Positions 20,315 through 29,462 of a DNA stretch of 64,000 nucleotides are shown one piece after another. Source of the DNA: Luteibacter aegosomaticola (GTDB lineage: Bacteria > Pseudomonadota > Gammaproteobacteria > Xanthomonadales > Rhodanobacteraceae). The notes beneath the pieces were generated by a model. That model worked only from the letters and a program-made list of their open reading frames with translations, searched no databases and had not been told where the DNA came from. Location of the stretch: the NCBI RefSeq assembly GCF_023078475.1, contig NZ_CP095741.1, positions 1,302,001-1,366,000 of the forward strand, in the 5' to 3' direction. The position numbers and the translations under genes were made by a program. Positions within the stretch are counted from its first letter, which is position 1; every line of letters begins with the position of its first letter.

Positions 20315-20426
20315 GCAGAGTATCGCCGACAGGGTCGCTCCCACCAGGGGAGAGCTTTAAAAGGGCCGGGATCCTCGTATCCCGGCCCTTTTGACTGGCG
20401 GGTGCGACCCTGTCGGCGATGCTCTG
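20315..20426. repeat. Long inverted repeat flanking a terminator
   Basis: Arms of about 32 bases (20316-20347 and 20395-20426) with three mismatches enclose a perfect terminator hairpin. The arms contain GCCGACAGGGTCGC, which resembles neither REP family in this window. It lies directly after the FapF-like stop. Confidence 0.8.
20359..20392 (+). terminator. Rho-independent terminator of the Fap-like operon
   Basis: Perfect 14-bp stem (20359-20372 with 20379-20392) with a 6-base loop, A-rich on the left and T-rich on the right, so it can work in both directions. Confidence 0.9.
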
Positions 20427-20567
20427 TTCACATGCTCCCACCACTGCGCGCATGAACGGCATGCGAACGCGCAGAGGTTCCCGTGCACGCGATGCACACA
20501 TAACGGATCGTTAAGCTTTCAAACGGGGGTTTCAACCACATCGAAAAACTTGGCAGGAATTTCGTAC

Positions 20568-21422
20568 ATGCGCATTCGTCAAAAACGTTTCGGCAAGGTC
20601 GCCTCGGGACTTGCCCTTGCATCGCTCGCCTTCTTCGGTGCTGCCGCGCATGCGCAGGACAGCGAGAAGAAATCCCAATCACCCGCGCTCGACAACGTCA
20701 GCCTGTGGGTTGGCGGTTACTACACCAGCAACGACACCACGCTCGGTGGCCAGACGCGAATCCTGAACAGCAATGGTGATGTCAATCTCGAGAAAGATCT
20801 GGACTTCAAGAAGCACAAGGCGGTGCCGCGCGTGCGCCTCGACTTCCTGATCGGCGAACACCAGGGCTTCACCTTCGATTGGTACGAAGTGGATCGCTCG
20901 CATTCGAAGACGTTCAACGAGTCCGTTAACGTGCTCGGCCAACCGATTACGGCCTCGGCCTTCGCGAAGGGCGACCTGAAGTTCAGCTTCGGCAGCGCGG
21001 CGTACAAGTGGTGGTTCGGTACGGGCAACGACGTGTTCGGCGTCGGCCTGGGTGCCGCGTACTACAAGGTGAAGGGCAGCATCGATGCGTCGGTGACGGC
21101 GCTGGGCCAGACCCAGTCGCAGAGCTCGTCCACCGATCTCGATGCCTGGGCGCCCAACCTGCAGCTTGGCTGGCGCCATGCGTTTAACGACCAGTGGCGC
21201 ATGTACATCAATGCGTCGGGCGTGAAGAAGAATGGTGGCCAGCTCAATGGCCACATCTTCGACACAGCGATTGGTCTTGAATGGTTCCCGTGGCAGAACG
21301 TCGGCTTCGGTGCCGAATACGCCTACACCCGGATCAAGCTCCACCAGGACAAGAGCCGTTACGATCTCGACCTGGACATGAAGCTCAACGGACCGGCCGC
21401 CTACGTGCGCTTCCGGTTCTGA
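20568..21422 (+). CDS. Outer-membrane beta-barrel protein of unknown function
   Basis: 284 residues. Signal peptide cleavage is near AAHAQD (residue 30). The mature protein alternates polar and aromatic residues as in an 8-12-strand barrel (SLWVGGYYTSNDTTL, GAAYYKVKGSI, VGFGAEYAYTRIKL) and ends with F after YVRFRF, the signal recognised by the BAM complex. ATG 20568 was chosen because AGGA lies about ten bases upstream and it begins a good signal peptide. It has its own transcription unit between two terminators. No specific substrate can be named. Confidence 0.75.
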   Translation: MRIRQKRFGKVASGLALASLAFFGAAAHAQDSEKKSQSPALDNVSLWVGGYYTSNDTTLGGQTRILNSNGDVNLEKDLDFKKHKAVPRVRLDFLIGEHQGFTFDWYEVDRSHSKTFNESVNVLGQPITASAFAKGDLKFSFGSAAYKWWFGTGNDVFGVGLGAAYYKVKGSIDASVTALGQTQSQSSSTDLDAWAPNLQLGWRHAFNDQWRMYINASGVKKNGGQLNGHIFDTAIGLEWFPWQNVGFGAEYAYTRIKLHQDKSRYDLDLDMKLNGPAAYVRFRF

Positions 21423-21473
21423 CCAGCCGGTTGGTGGCGGGCTCCGGCCCGCCACCCTTGCCGGGGGGAATCC

Positions 21474-21499
21474 AAGGCCGCCTCAAGGCGGCCTTTTTT
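21474..21499. terminator. Bidirectional terminator between outer-membrane protein and TerC genes
   Basis: Stem AAGGCCGCC/GGCGGCCTT around TCA, followed by six T. It serves the plus-strand outer-membrane gene and, read in reverse, the convergent TerC gene. A second perfect GC hairpin without T run lies at 21433-21456. Confidence 0.88.
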
Positions 21500-21512
21500 A
21501 TGCCCAGGGGCG

Positions 21513-22187
21513 TTAAGTCGTCGCGGGGCGCTTGCGCTGGCCGAACCAGCCCAGGGCCACCACACCGGCCACCAGCACGGCATCGAGCGTCCACGGCGCC
21601 CACGGGCGCGCCTCGAACCACGGGGCAAGCAGGTGGTCGTGGGCGATCATGCGGGCGGCCGTCCAGGCGATCGCTGCCGCGCCAACGTAGACCACGATGG
21701 GGAAGCGCTCGATCAGCTTCAGGATGAGCGTAGAGCCCCAGACGACCAGCGGGACGCTGATGGCGAGGCCCAGCACCACGAGGCCCATGTGGCCCTTGGC
21801 GGCGCCGGCGATGGCCAGCACGTTGTCCAGGCCCATGAGGGCATCAGCCACGATGATCGTGCGGATCGCGGCCCAGAAGCCCTTCGCCGGGGCGATATCC
21901 GGATCGTGGTCCTCGTGCTGGAGGAGCTTCCAGGCGATGGGCAGGAGCAGCAGGCCGCCGGCCAGCATCAGGCCCGGGAGCTTTAGCAGCCAGATCACGG
22001 CGAAAGTGAGCAGGATCCGCAGCGCGACGGCACCGAACGTGCCCCAGAACACGGCCTTCTTCTGCAGCTCGCGGGGGAGGTTGCGGGCGGCGAGGGCGAT
22101 GACGATGGCGTTGTCACCCGCCAGGACCAGGTCCAGCAGGATGATGGCGGCGAGGCCGGAGAAAAATTCAGGAGTGAGGAAATCCAT
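21513..22187 (-). CDS. TerC-family membrane protein (YkoY/YjbE type), probable manganese exporter
   Basis: 224 residues with about seven transmembrane helices. The acidic TerC motifs are present: LVLAGDNAIVIALAAR in the first half and ADALMGLDNVLAIAGAAKGH in the second, whose aspartates and asparagines are thought to bind the metal. YkoY/YceF-type TerC proteins export Mn2+ or metallate exported proteins. Start ATG 22187 has GAAGG upstream; the frame continues much further upstream but without the family sequence. A yybP-ykoY riboswitch precedes it, supporting a manganese role. Confidence 0.9.
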   Translation of the reverse strand: MDFLTPEFFSGLAAIILLDLVLAGDNAIVIALAARNLPRELQKKAVFWGTFGAVALRILLTFAVIWLLKLPGLMLAGGLLLLPIAWKLLQHEDHDPDIAPAKGFWAAIRTIIVADALMGLDNVLAIAGAAKGHMGLVVLGLAISVPLVVWGSTLILKLIERFPIVVYVGAAAIAWTAARMIAHDHLLAPWFEARPWAPWTLDAVLVAGVVALGWFGQRKRPATT

Positions 22188-22247
22188 GGGGCTGCCTTCG
22201 CGCGCTTCGTGGACCAATGCGGCGGCGACGGGTACGCGCGCCCGTCT

Positions 22248-22372
22248 CCACCGCAAAAGTCTCGTTCCCGGCGCGAAGCCGCCGCGACGACCGGGGCGCT
22301 GTGGCGCCCGTACTGACGATCGTTGCGCACGGGGCAGGGTGCCCCGCGGAACTACTCCCCTTTGGGTTGTAG
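22248..22372 (-). ncRNA. yybP-ykoY (manganese-sensing) riboswitch upstream of terC-like gene
   Basis: Read on the minus strand, the leader contains the conserved blocks of this class in order and spacing: AAAGGGGAGTAG (about 22365-22351), a GC-rich stem, GTCAGTACGG (about 22317-22308), another strong stem, and GAGACTTTTG (about 22262-22253). The first two blocks form loop L1 and its stem, and the last belongs to the Mn-binding loop of the second leg. The aptamer ends about 60 bases before the ATG, leaving room for an expression platform. Its place in front of a TerC/YkoY gene is the classical context. Confidence 0.88.
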
Positions 22373-22475
22373 TGCGCCCATTCTGCGGGTTCGGTTGCGG
22401 CGCGGCAAGACACCCCCGGGGGGTCACCGGCTAAAATGTGCGGCTTTCCCACCCACACCCTCGCGAGTGAAGCCC

Positions 22476-23927
22476 ATGAGCGCACACGACATCCGTTCCG
22501 CCACGCGTCCCGACCCGGATCAGCCGATGGTGGACATCGCCAACTACGTCGCCGATTACACGATCGAGTCGAAGGAGGCTTACGACACCGCGCGTTACAT
22601 GCTGCTCGACTCGCTGGCCTGCTCGGCGCTGGCCATGAAGTTCCCGGACTGCGTGAAGCACCTCGGCCCCATCGTCCCGGGCCTGACCATGGAAGACGGC
22701 GTCCGCGTGCCGTTCACCTCGCACGTCCTCGACCCGGTCCAGGCCGCGTTCGCCATCGGCACCCAGGTCCGTTACCTCGACTTCAACGACACCTGGCTGG
22801 CCGCCGAGTGGGGCCACCCGTCCGATAACCTCGGCGCCATCCTGTCGGTGGCCGACTACCTGTCGCGTAAGGCAGTGAAGGAGGGCGGCAAGCCCCTCAC
22901 CGTCCGCGACGTGCTCGGCTACGCCATCAAGGCCCACGAGATCCAGGGTTGCTACGCGCTGAAGAACAGCTACAACCGCGTCGGCCAGGATCACGTAATC
23001 CTCGTCCGCCTGGCGTCCACGGCCGTCACCACGGCCATGCTGGGCGGCGGTAAGGAGCAGATCACCACGGCTGTCTCGCACAGCTGGATCGACAACGGCG
23101 CCCTGCGCACCTACCGCCACGCCCCGAACACGGGCCCGCGCAAGAGCTGGGCCGCGGGCGACGCCTGCCGCCGCGCCGTCACCCATGCCATCAACGCCGT
23201 GTACCGCAACGTGGTGGGCTACCCGTCGGCCCTGTCGGCCAAGACCTGGGGCTATTACGACGTGGCCTTCAAGGGCAACGCGTTCGAGTTCGAGCGTCCG
23301 TTCGGCAGCTACGTGATGGAGAACGTCCTCTTCAAGATCAGCTTCCCGGCCGAATTCCACGCCCAGACGGCCGTGGAGTGCGCCATGAAGCTGCACGCCG
23401 AGGTCGGCCACCGCCTCGACGAGGTCGAGCGCGTCGAGATCCAGACCCAGGAAGCCGGCGTCCGCATCATCGACAAGACCGGCCCCCTGGCCAACTACGC
23501 GGACCGCGACCACTGCATCCAGTACATGGTGGCTGTCCCGCTGATCTTCGGCCGTCTCACCGCCGACGATTACAACGACAACATCGCCGCCGATCCGCGT
23601 ATCGACGCCCTGCGCGACAAAATGACCGTGGTGGAGAATCCGCAGTTTACGAAGGATTATTTCGACCCCGAAAAGCGTTACATCGGTAATTCGGTGCAGG
23701 TTTTCTTCAAGGACGGCACCAGCACGCAAAAAATCTCGATCGATTTCCCGATTGGCCACCGTAATCGCCGGGCCGAAGGCATTCCGGTTTTGCTCAAGAA
23801 ATTCGAATCCGCACTGCGCGCCGAGATGTCCGCGGACCGCGTTGAGAAGGTCCTGAACATCACTTCCGTGCCGGAAAAGCTTGATGCCATGCCCATTCAC
23901 GAGTTCATGACGCTCTTCACGGCTTGA
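22476..23927 (+). CDS. prpD: 2-methylcitrate dehydratase
   Basis: 483 residues, exactly the length of E. coli PrpD, of the MmgE/PrpD family. Recognisable segments: IANYVADYTIESKEAYDTARYMLLDSLACSALA, YLDFNDTWLAAEWGHPSDNLGAIL (the active-site DTWLA region), and GDACRRAVTHA. It dehydrates 2-methylcitrate to cis-2-methylaconitate. It is separated from prpBC by about 9.6 kb, so the cycle is split into two loci. Start ATG 22476 gives the family N terminus; the upstream extension overlaps the divergent riboswitch and is not credible. Confidence 0.95.
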   Translation: MSAHDIRSATRPDPDQPMVDIANYVADYTIESKEAYDTARYMLLDSLACSALAMKFPDCVKHLGPIVPGLTMEDGVRVPFTSHVLDPVQAAFAIGTQVRYLDFNDTWLAAEWGHPSDNLGAILSVADYLSRKAVKEGGKPLTVRDVLGYAIKAHEIQGCYALKNSYNRVGQDHVILVRLASTAVTTAMLGGGKEQITTAVSHSWIDNGALRTYRHAPNTGPRKSWAAGDACRRAVTHAINAVYRNVVGYPSALSAKTWGYYDVAFKGNAFEFERPFGSYVMENVLFKISFPAEFHAQTAVECAMKLHAEVGHRLDEVERVEIQTQEAGVRIIDKTGPLANYADRDHCIQYMVAVPLIFGRLTADDYNDNIAADPRIDALRDKMTVVENPQFTKDYFDPEKRYIGNSVQVFFKDGTSTQKISIDFPIGHRNRRAEGIPVLLKKFESALRAEMSADRVEKVLNITSVPEKLDAMPIHEFMTLFTA

Positions 23928-24124
23928 TAATGGCCGTGACTCAAGTATGAACGGCTGGCGGCAGGCTTCGCTCAAATGTTGGATTTTTGCTAAACTGCCG
24001 CCGCCCGTTGAAGGGGTAACAAAGCGAGGGACAGCCTAAGTCCCCGGATTCGACAAGAGTTTTGACGCGCGATTTCCGTCTGGGGTGGAGCGCGGACGCG
24101 AATACCAATAATGAGGAGACACCG

Positions 24125-25222
24125 ATGAAACGTAAGGGCTTGTTTTTGCTGATCGGCTTGGCCCTGGGCGGCGTGGGTGCCGTCCATGCGCAGGAATCCG
24201 CTGACACCGCGGGTAACGGCTATGACGGCCGCTGGTACATCGCCCCGACGGTTGGCGGTTACTACAACGACACCGACCGCAACACCAACAGCCGCCAGGT
24301 TTACTACGGCCTCGGCGTCGGTAAGTTCATCTCGAGCAACGCTTCGATCGACATCTTTGCCGATCGCACCAAGCGCGATAACGATGGCACCGGCCACTGG
24401 GCGAACAACAGCTACGGCGTCGCCGCTCGCTTCTACGCTGGTGCGTGGGACAGCTGGCGTCCGTACCTGCTCGCTGGCGTGATGGGTTCGTACCACCACA
24501 ACCCGTCCGACAACGGCTGGTCCCCGGCTGCTGAGCTCGGCGTCGGCGTGTCGAAGACCATCACCGACAGCTCGGATTTCCGCGTTGAGGCTGGCTACCG
24601 CTACGATTGGGACGACAAGACCAACGACGGCGAGAACGGCTACGGCGACTGGTTCCTCGGCTTCTCGATCGTCTCGCGCTTCGGCGAGCCGCCGGCAGCT
24701 CCGGCTCCGGCCGCTGCTCCGCCCCCGGCCGCTCCGGATTGCTCCACCCTCGACAGCGATGGCGACGGTGTGAACGATTGCGACGACAAGTGCCCGGCCA
24801 CCCCGGCTGGCACCATCGTTGGTCCGGATGGTTGCCCGCAGAAGGTCGTCATCGACCTGCGCGGCGTCAACTTCAAGTTCGACCGTCCGAAGAAGGGCGA
24901 GACGAACATCGGCCCGACCCTGCAGGAGCCGACCAGCGAGTCGCTGGGCGTCCTTGACCAGGCTGTCGACACCCTGCAGCGTTACCCGCAGGTCAAGGTC
25001 ACCGTTGCTGGTTACACGGATAGCGTCGGTAAGGATGCGTACAACCAGTCGCTGTCCGAGCGTCGCGCCAAGATCGTGTTCGATTACCTGACCTCGCACG
25101 GCATCACTGCCGATCGCCTGGAAGGCCCGATCGGCCACGGCGAGAGCAACCCGATCGACACGAACGACACGGCCGAAGGCCGCGCTCGCAACCGTCGTAC
25201 GGAACTGCAGGTTCAGCAGTAA
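24125..25222 (+). CDS. OmpA-family outer-membrane protein with peptidoglycan-binding domain
   Basis: 365 residues. Signal peptide to about residue 23 (AVHAQE). The first ~190 residues form an 8-strand OmpA-type barrel (GRWYIAPTVGGYYNDT to DWFLGFSIVSRF). A Pro/Ala hinge follows, then a calcium-binding thrombospondin-3-like repeat (DSDGDGVNDCDDKCP) and the OmpA C-terminal domain with TVAGYTDSVGKDAYNQSLSERRA, which binds diaminopimelate of peptidoglycan. GAGGAGA precedes the ATG. The 197-bp gap upstream holds a leader with no clear regulatory motif. Roles: envelope anchoring, porin. A strong terminator follows. Confidence 0.92.
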   Translation: MKRKGLFLLIGLALGGVGAVHAQESADTAGNGYDGRWYIAPTVGGYYNDTDRNTNSRQVYYGLGVGKFISSNASIDIFADRTKRDNDGTGHWANNSYGVAARFYAGAWDSWRPYLLAGVMGSYHHNPSDNGWSPAAELGVGVSKTITDSSDFRVEAGYRYDWDDKTNDGENGYGDWFLGFSIVSRFGEPPAAPAPAAAPPPAAPDCSTLDSDGDGVNDCDDKCPATPAGTIVGPDGCPQKVVIDLRGVNFKFDRPKKGETNIGPTLQEPTSESLGVLDQAVDTLQRYPQVKVTVAGYTDSVGKDAYNQSLSERRAKIVFDYLTSHGITADRLEGPIGHGESNPIDTNDTAEGRARNRRTELQVQQ

Positions 25223-25246
25223 TCCGTTCCTGATCGGTAGCAACAC

Positions 25247-25280
25247 AAAAGAGCCCGGCGAAAGCCGGGCTCTTTTTTTG
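25247..25280 (+). terminator. Rho-independent terminator after the OmpA-family gene
   Basis: Perfect 13-bp stem (25247-25259 with 25264-25276) with a GAAA tetraloop and a run of seven T. It is followed within ten bases by repeat copy B. Confidence 0.94.
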
Positions 25281-25288
25281 TGCCTGCC

Positions 25289-26257
25289 TGATACGGCTCG
25301 CCTTCGGCGTCGCGTTGGGCTGGCTCGGCCTTTGGCCATCGCTTTAGCGCTCGGACGTGGTCGCAGGAGAGCCCTCGGCGCCCACCCTCGCTGCTCAGAC
25401 AGGTCCTCGTCGTTCGAAAAGGAGTGCCGCTGACGCGGCAAATGTACTTATTGCCCTACGGGCGCGAACCGGTCGCCGGGCGGGGGTTTGAAACTCGCCA
25501 TCCTGGCTCGGTTTCAAACGAGCGGCCCTCCATGGCCGCTCCCGCCTTCGGCGGCTGTTCCCGCCCGTCGCCCTCGCCTGCGAAACTCGCCTCGAGGGTG
25601 GGCGCCGAGGGCTCTCCGAGGCACTGAGGTTTCGTGAGAGGAAAGCCGGCAACGGGGCCGTCGCGGCATGCCTTCTCGCCAGAGGTACAAACCCACCCCC
25701 TGTAGGAGCCCACCCTGTGGGCGACGCCGTTCGCGACAGATTCCGGATCTTGCGGCGCTTGGCCCCTGATCGGTCGTGCCGTGCGACAGGGCCTGAGCGT
25801 TGAGGCGAAAGATGTCGCCCACAGGGTGGGCTCCTACGGCCGGGTGTTTCGGTTGTTTGTCAGGTGTGGGGCGCCGCGAGGTCGGCCGTGTTGCTGGCGG
25901 TGGCTTTCCCATCATGAAACCTCAGTGTGTCCGAGAGGCCTTGGCGCCCACCCTCGAGGCGAGTTTCGGAGACGAGGCGGGCGGACGGGAACAGCCGCCG
26001 CAGGCGGGGCCGGCCATGGATGGCCGGTCGTTTGAAACCGAGCCAGGGATGGCGAGTTTCAAACCCCCGTCCGCACGCCGGTTCGCGCCCGTAGGGCAAT
26101 AAGTACATGGCCCCGGAGGGGCATCCCTGTCGAACGTTGGAGACTTGTCTGAGCAGCGAGGGTGGGCGCCAAGGGCTCTTTCCGGAGACGTCCGAGCGCC
26201 AACGCGATGGCCAAAGGCCGAGCCAGCCCAACGCGAAGCCGAAGGCGAGCCCTATCG
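25289..26257. repeat. 970-bp composite nested-palindrome element, copy B
   Basis: Second complete copy, oriented beta (left) to alpha (right), opposite to copy A. The ends are a 20-bp inverted repeat with one mismatch. The GTAGGAGC-headed core pair lies at 25702-25725 and 25813-25836. The element fills the gap between the OmpA terminator and the stop codon of the convergent TonB receptor gene. Internal open frames show no codon bias, start site or conserved protein and are dismissed. Confidence 0.9.
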
Positions 26258-26270
26258 CCTTGAGCCCCAG

Positions 26271-28700
26271 TCACCAGGCATAACGAAGCCGTCCATACCA
26301 GTACGCGCCATTCGTACCGATCGGCGAGATCACGTCGTACGGGAAATTGCCCGCATAGGCGATGTCAGGAATCGAGCGCTTCGGGTACTGGTCCGTGATG
26401 TTCTGGCCGCCGAGAGCCAGCGACAGGCCATCGGTCGCATGCCACTCCGCCTCCGCATCCAGCTGCCAGCGCGCACCATACGTCTGCTTCGGCACAAAGC
26501 CATCGCCAAAATCGAACACACGCGTCGTCGCACCCTGGCGCGTCAGCCGGCCAAGCAACGACCAGCGCGGATGATCCCAGCGCGCCGTAAACGAACCACG
26601 CTGCCGCGGCGCCGCGTCGGTCAACGTATTGCGCTCCTCCACGCCGAACAGCACCGCATCGGCGCCAAGTTCCGCCAGCGCGGCGGGCGTGTCGCGCACT
26701 TTCCGGATCGACGTGCGGTTGTAGCTATACGTCGCCGTCAGCGTCAGGTTGCCGCCGTAGACAGGCTGCCGGTAGTTCGTGACCAGCTCGGCACCACGCG
26801 TGCGCGTATCGACCGCATTGGTGAAGAACGACACGCTCTGCACACCCTGGGCACCGAAGCGCGCGGCGATGTAGTCCTCGAGGCCATCGGGGGCGATAGT
26901 CTCCGACAGCGTGACGCGGTGGTCGACATCGATGCGATAGATATCCAGCGAAGCATCGAAGCGGTCACCCGCGCGTGCGGTAATGCCGAGACTGATGTTT
27001 CGCGATTTCTCAGCCTTGAGATCGGTGGCACCAAGGCCACGTGCGATCGGGTTATTCACGGAAAGCACGCGTCCCTGCACGAGTTCGCCGTTCGCGCCGT
27101 AGCCCGTGGTGGTGGATTCAAAGCCGACCTGGCTGAGCGAAGGCGCGCGCAGGTTGTTCGATACGGCGCCACGCAGCGCGATGGCATCGTTGAACGCGTA
27201 GCGGCCGCTGAGCTTGCCGGTCCATGCGCTACCGAAATCGTTGTAGTGCTCATAACGCGCGGCGGCATCGGCGAAGAAGCGATCCGTCACGTCGCCGGAA
27301 AAGTCGATGTACGTGGCAGCGACGTTGCGGTGGAGATCCGCCGTGTCCTGCGGGGTCAGGCCACCACCCGCCTGCGCACCGGTGGGTGCGCCGATGATGG
27401 GGCCTACTGCGTAGGACGCCGGGTCGCCGGCGAAGGTCTGGAAGCCTTCGCGGCGGAACTCGGCGCCGGTGGCCAGGGTGAAGAGCTGGCTACCCAGCCC
27501 GACGGTGCGGGTGAGGTCGAGGTTTGCCGTGCCCTGGCTGTTCTCGTACTTGCCCACGTCGAAATGCGTGGGGCTGGCGTCGCCCAGCGAGACGTTTACC
27601 GAATCGCGCAGGTCGTAGTCGAAGGTGTTGCGACCCCAGGTGAGGCTGCCGTCGATATCCCATTCGCCCGCACGGCCACGCACGCCAGCGGTCACGTTGA
27701 CGTCGCGGTTGTAGCCCAGCGACTCGGGGCGGTAACCGTCGGGGTAGATCGACGGTACGTTGGCGTCGCTATCGGGGTAGCGGAAGTAGTTGTCGCCGAC
27801 CGTGCGCCGCCGCGTATACGTGCCGAAGGCATACCCGCGCACGCCGTCGCTGAAAGGCAGTTCGGCGTTGAACCAGCCACTGTAGTTCTCGTTGCGCGGA
27901 TCGCCTGCCGCGTAGTTGCGTTTGCCCTGGAGGGCCAGGTTGGCGGGGGAGGGGTTCTCCCACGAAGGAATCTGGTCGGGGCCGGCGCGGTTCGTGGCGT
28001 CGCGGTTGTTGCCTTCGATGCCGCCGCGCAGGAAGCCATCGCTGCCGAGTTTGGTGCCAGCCTTCGCGCTGACGTAGCTGCTCTGTCCGTCCGTGATATC
28101 CCGGTCGCCCGGGCGGAAATGCGTGTGGTAGGCCCCGTACGTAGCGTCCACTTCGCCACCCGAGGGAGAGTCGTCGAGGATGATGTTCACCACGCCGGCA
28201 ATGGCGTCCGAGCCGTACTGGGCACCCGCGCCGTCGCGCAGCACTTCGATGCGCTTGATGGCGCTGATGGGGATAGCGTTGAAATCCACCGGTGTCGTAC
28301 CGCGGCCGATCTTGGTATCGGTATTGACCAGGGCGGAGGTGTGGAAGCGCTTGCCGTTCACGAGGACGAGCACCTGGTCCGGGCTCATGCCGCGTAGCTG
28401 GGCCGCGCGCACGTGGTCGGAGCCGCCCGAATTGGATTGCCGCGGGAAGTTGAACGAGGGCAGGAGCGTCGCCAGCGCCTGGCCGAGCTCGCCATTCACG
28501 GCGCCGGCAGCGCGGAGGTCTTCCGGGGTGAGGACATCGATCGGCACCGGCGAGTCCAGCACGGTGCGGTCGCGGGCGTGCGTGCCGGTGACGACCACCT
28601 GGTCGAGTGTCGTGGCGGCAGGCTTGTCGGCCTGCTGGGCCTGCGCGGCGGTGGTGGTTACAACGGCGGCGATAGCAAAGGCAAGGCGGGAGCGGCGCAT
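26271..28700 (-). CDS. TonB-dependent outer-membrane receptor
   Basis: 809 residues. Signal peptide ends at AAQAQQ (residue 22). The TonB box region is followed by LDQVVVTGTHARDRTVLDSPVPIDVLT, the start of the plug domain, which includes AAQLRGMSPDQVLVLVNGKRFHTS and IEVLRDGAGAQYGSDAIAGVVNIIL. A 22-strand barrel makes up the rest and ends in the aromatic strand GRLRYAW. It has no catechol-type features and no neighbouring utilisation genes, so the ligand is unknown. AGGA lies shortly before the ATG. It shares a 300-bp divergent promoter region with the lipoprotein gene. Confidence 0.9.
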   Translation of the reverse strand: MRRSRLAFAIAAVVTTTAAQAQQADKPAATTLDQVVVTGTHARDRTVLDSPVPIDVLTPEDLRAAGAVNGELGQALATLLPSFNFPRQSNSGGSDHVRAAQLRGMSPDQVLVLVNGKRFHTSALVNTDTKIGRGTTPVDFNAIPISAIKRIEVLRDGAGAQYGSDAIAGVVNIILDDSPSGGEVDATYGAYHTHFRPGDRDITDGQSSYVSAKAGTKLGSDGFLRGGIEGNNRDATNRAGPDQIPSWENPSPANLALQGKRNYAAGDPRNENYSGWFNAELPFSDGVRGYAFGTYTRRRTVGDNYFRYPDSDANVPSIYPDGYRPESLGYNRDVNVTAGVRGRAGEWDIDGSLTWGRNTFDYDLRDSVNVSLGDASPTHFDVGKYENSQGTANLDLTRTVGLGSQLFTLATGAEFRREGFQTFAGDPASYAVGPIIGAPTGAQAGGGLTPQDTADLHRNVAATYIDFSGDVTDRFFADAAARYEHYNDFGSAWTGKLSGRYAFNDAIALRGAVSNNLRAPSLSQVGFESTTTGYGANGELVQGRVLSVNNPIARGLGATDLKAEKSRNISLGITARAGDRFDASLDIYRIDVDHRVTLSETIAPDGLEDYIAARFGAQGVQSVSFFTNAVDTRTRGAELVTNYRQPVYGGNLTLTATYSYNRTSIRKVRDTPAALAELGADAVLFGVEERNTLTDAAPRQRGSFTARWDHPRWSLLGRLTRQGATTRVFDFGDGFVPKQTYGARWQLDAEAEWHATDGLSLALGGQNITDQYPKRSIPDIAYAGNFPYDVISPIGTNGAYWYGRLRYAW

Positions 28701-29000
28701 CGGGGGTCCTGGTATGGGGCGTGCGCCGTCGTTCCCGCTGTCGTGGCGGGTGGCGCGTCAAAGCAGGGTGGGAACCGCTGGGTTCCGGTGGTCAGGCCAT
28801 GCTGGCCAGGCAACATCGCCCGCAAGCCGCGTGGCGGCCCGGCATGGCTTGCTGGCTGGTCGAGGTGCGTGTCATGGTGCCCTGGGGTCCGCAGGATCGT
28901 GCGGAATGTGCGACATTTGTTGCATCGCAGTGTAGGCTGTGTCAATAGCTCGGACGTCTGGCCGTATGGACGTCCATAACCCATTCGTTCCGGATAACGC
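28701..29000. other. Divergent promoter region between TonB receptor and lipoprotein
   Basis: 300 bp without a gene. It contains a GGAACC-GCTG-GGTTCC hairpin (about 28769-28784), a TGCGA...TCGCA spaced repeat near 28910-28930 and the tandem eight-base boxes described separately. No cobalamin or TPP aptamer blocks could be found on the receptor side. Confidence 0.6.
28952..28975. promoter_or_regulatory. Three tandem 8-bp boxes resembling MetJ met-boxes
   Basis: The sequence reads GGACGTCT, GGCCGTAT, GGACGTCC in direct succession. The met-box consensus is AGACGTCT, repeated without spacing; the boxes match it at 7, 5 and 6 of 8 positions. Within it TATGGACGTCCATA (28965-28978) is a perfect 14-bp palindrome. 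It ends 25 bp before the lipoprotein start. Assignment to MetJ is tentative. Confidence 0.3.
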
Positions 29001-29462
29001 ATGAAAACCATTGCAGGCCTCGTATTTGCCGCATCGCTCCTGCTCGCGGGTTGCGTGACGCCGCAGGGCCATGGCGCCCCGTCGACCGCCGCGTCTTCGA
29101 CGCTCGCTGGCGATGCCGCCCATCCGTCGAGCACTGCGGGCTGGGTGCGTACGGAGCTCTACTTCGGTCTCGGACTGGAAGGTACGAACAGCGGCGTCGA
29201 TGAAGCCGGCTGGCGTGCGTTCCTGGATCGCGAAGTGACCTCGCGCTTCCCGGATGGCCTCTCCGTCGTCGACGTGTACGGCCAGTGGCAGGGCAAGGGC
29301 CAGGCCCAGCCGGAGCGCCTGCGTTCGAAGCTCCTGTTGCTCATGTACCCGGATACACCCGCACACCGGGCCGACGTCGAGGCGATCCGCGCCGCGTGGA
29401 AGGCGAAGACGGGCGATCAGTCGGTCCTGCGCGTCACCCAGCCGGCCGAGGTGTCGTTCTGA
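29001..29462 (+). CDS. DUF3574-type lipoprotein
   Basis: 153 residues. A lipobox LLLAGC at residues of about 13-18 marks it for lipid attachment. The mature domain, from WVRTELYFGLGLEGTNSGVDEAGWRAFLDREVTSRFPDGLSVVDVYGQW onward, matches the DUF3574 pattern as I recall it. Function is unknown; periplasmic, membrane-anchored. The stop overlaps the start of the permease gene (TGATG), so the pair is translationally coupled. Confidence 0.75.
   Translation: MKTIAGLVFAASLLLAGCVTPQGHGAPSTAASSTLAGDAAHPSSTAGWVRTELYFGLGLEGTNSGVDEAGWRAFLDREVTSRFPDGLSVVDVYGQWQGKGQAQPERLRSKLLLLMYPDTPAHRADVEAIRAAWKAKTGDQSVLRVTQPAEVSF

Noticed and set aside
28701..29000. Cobalamin or SAM riboswitch upstream of the TonB receptor
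   Set aside because: The B12-box (GCCACTG...GGGAAGG) and SAM-I core blocks could not be found on the minus strand.
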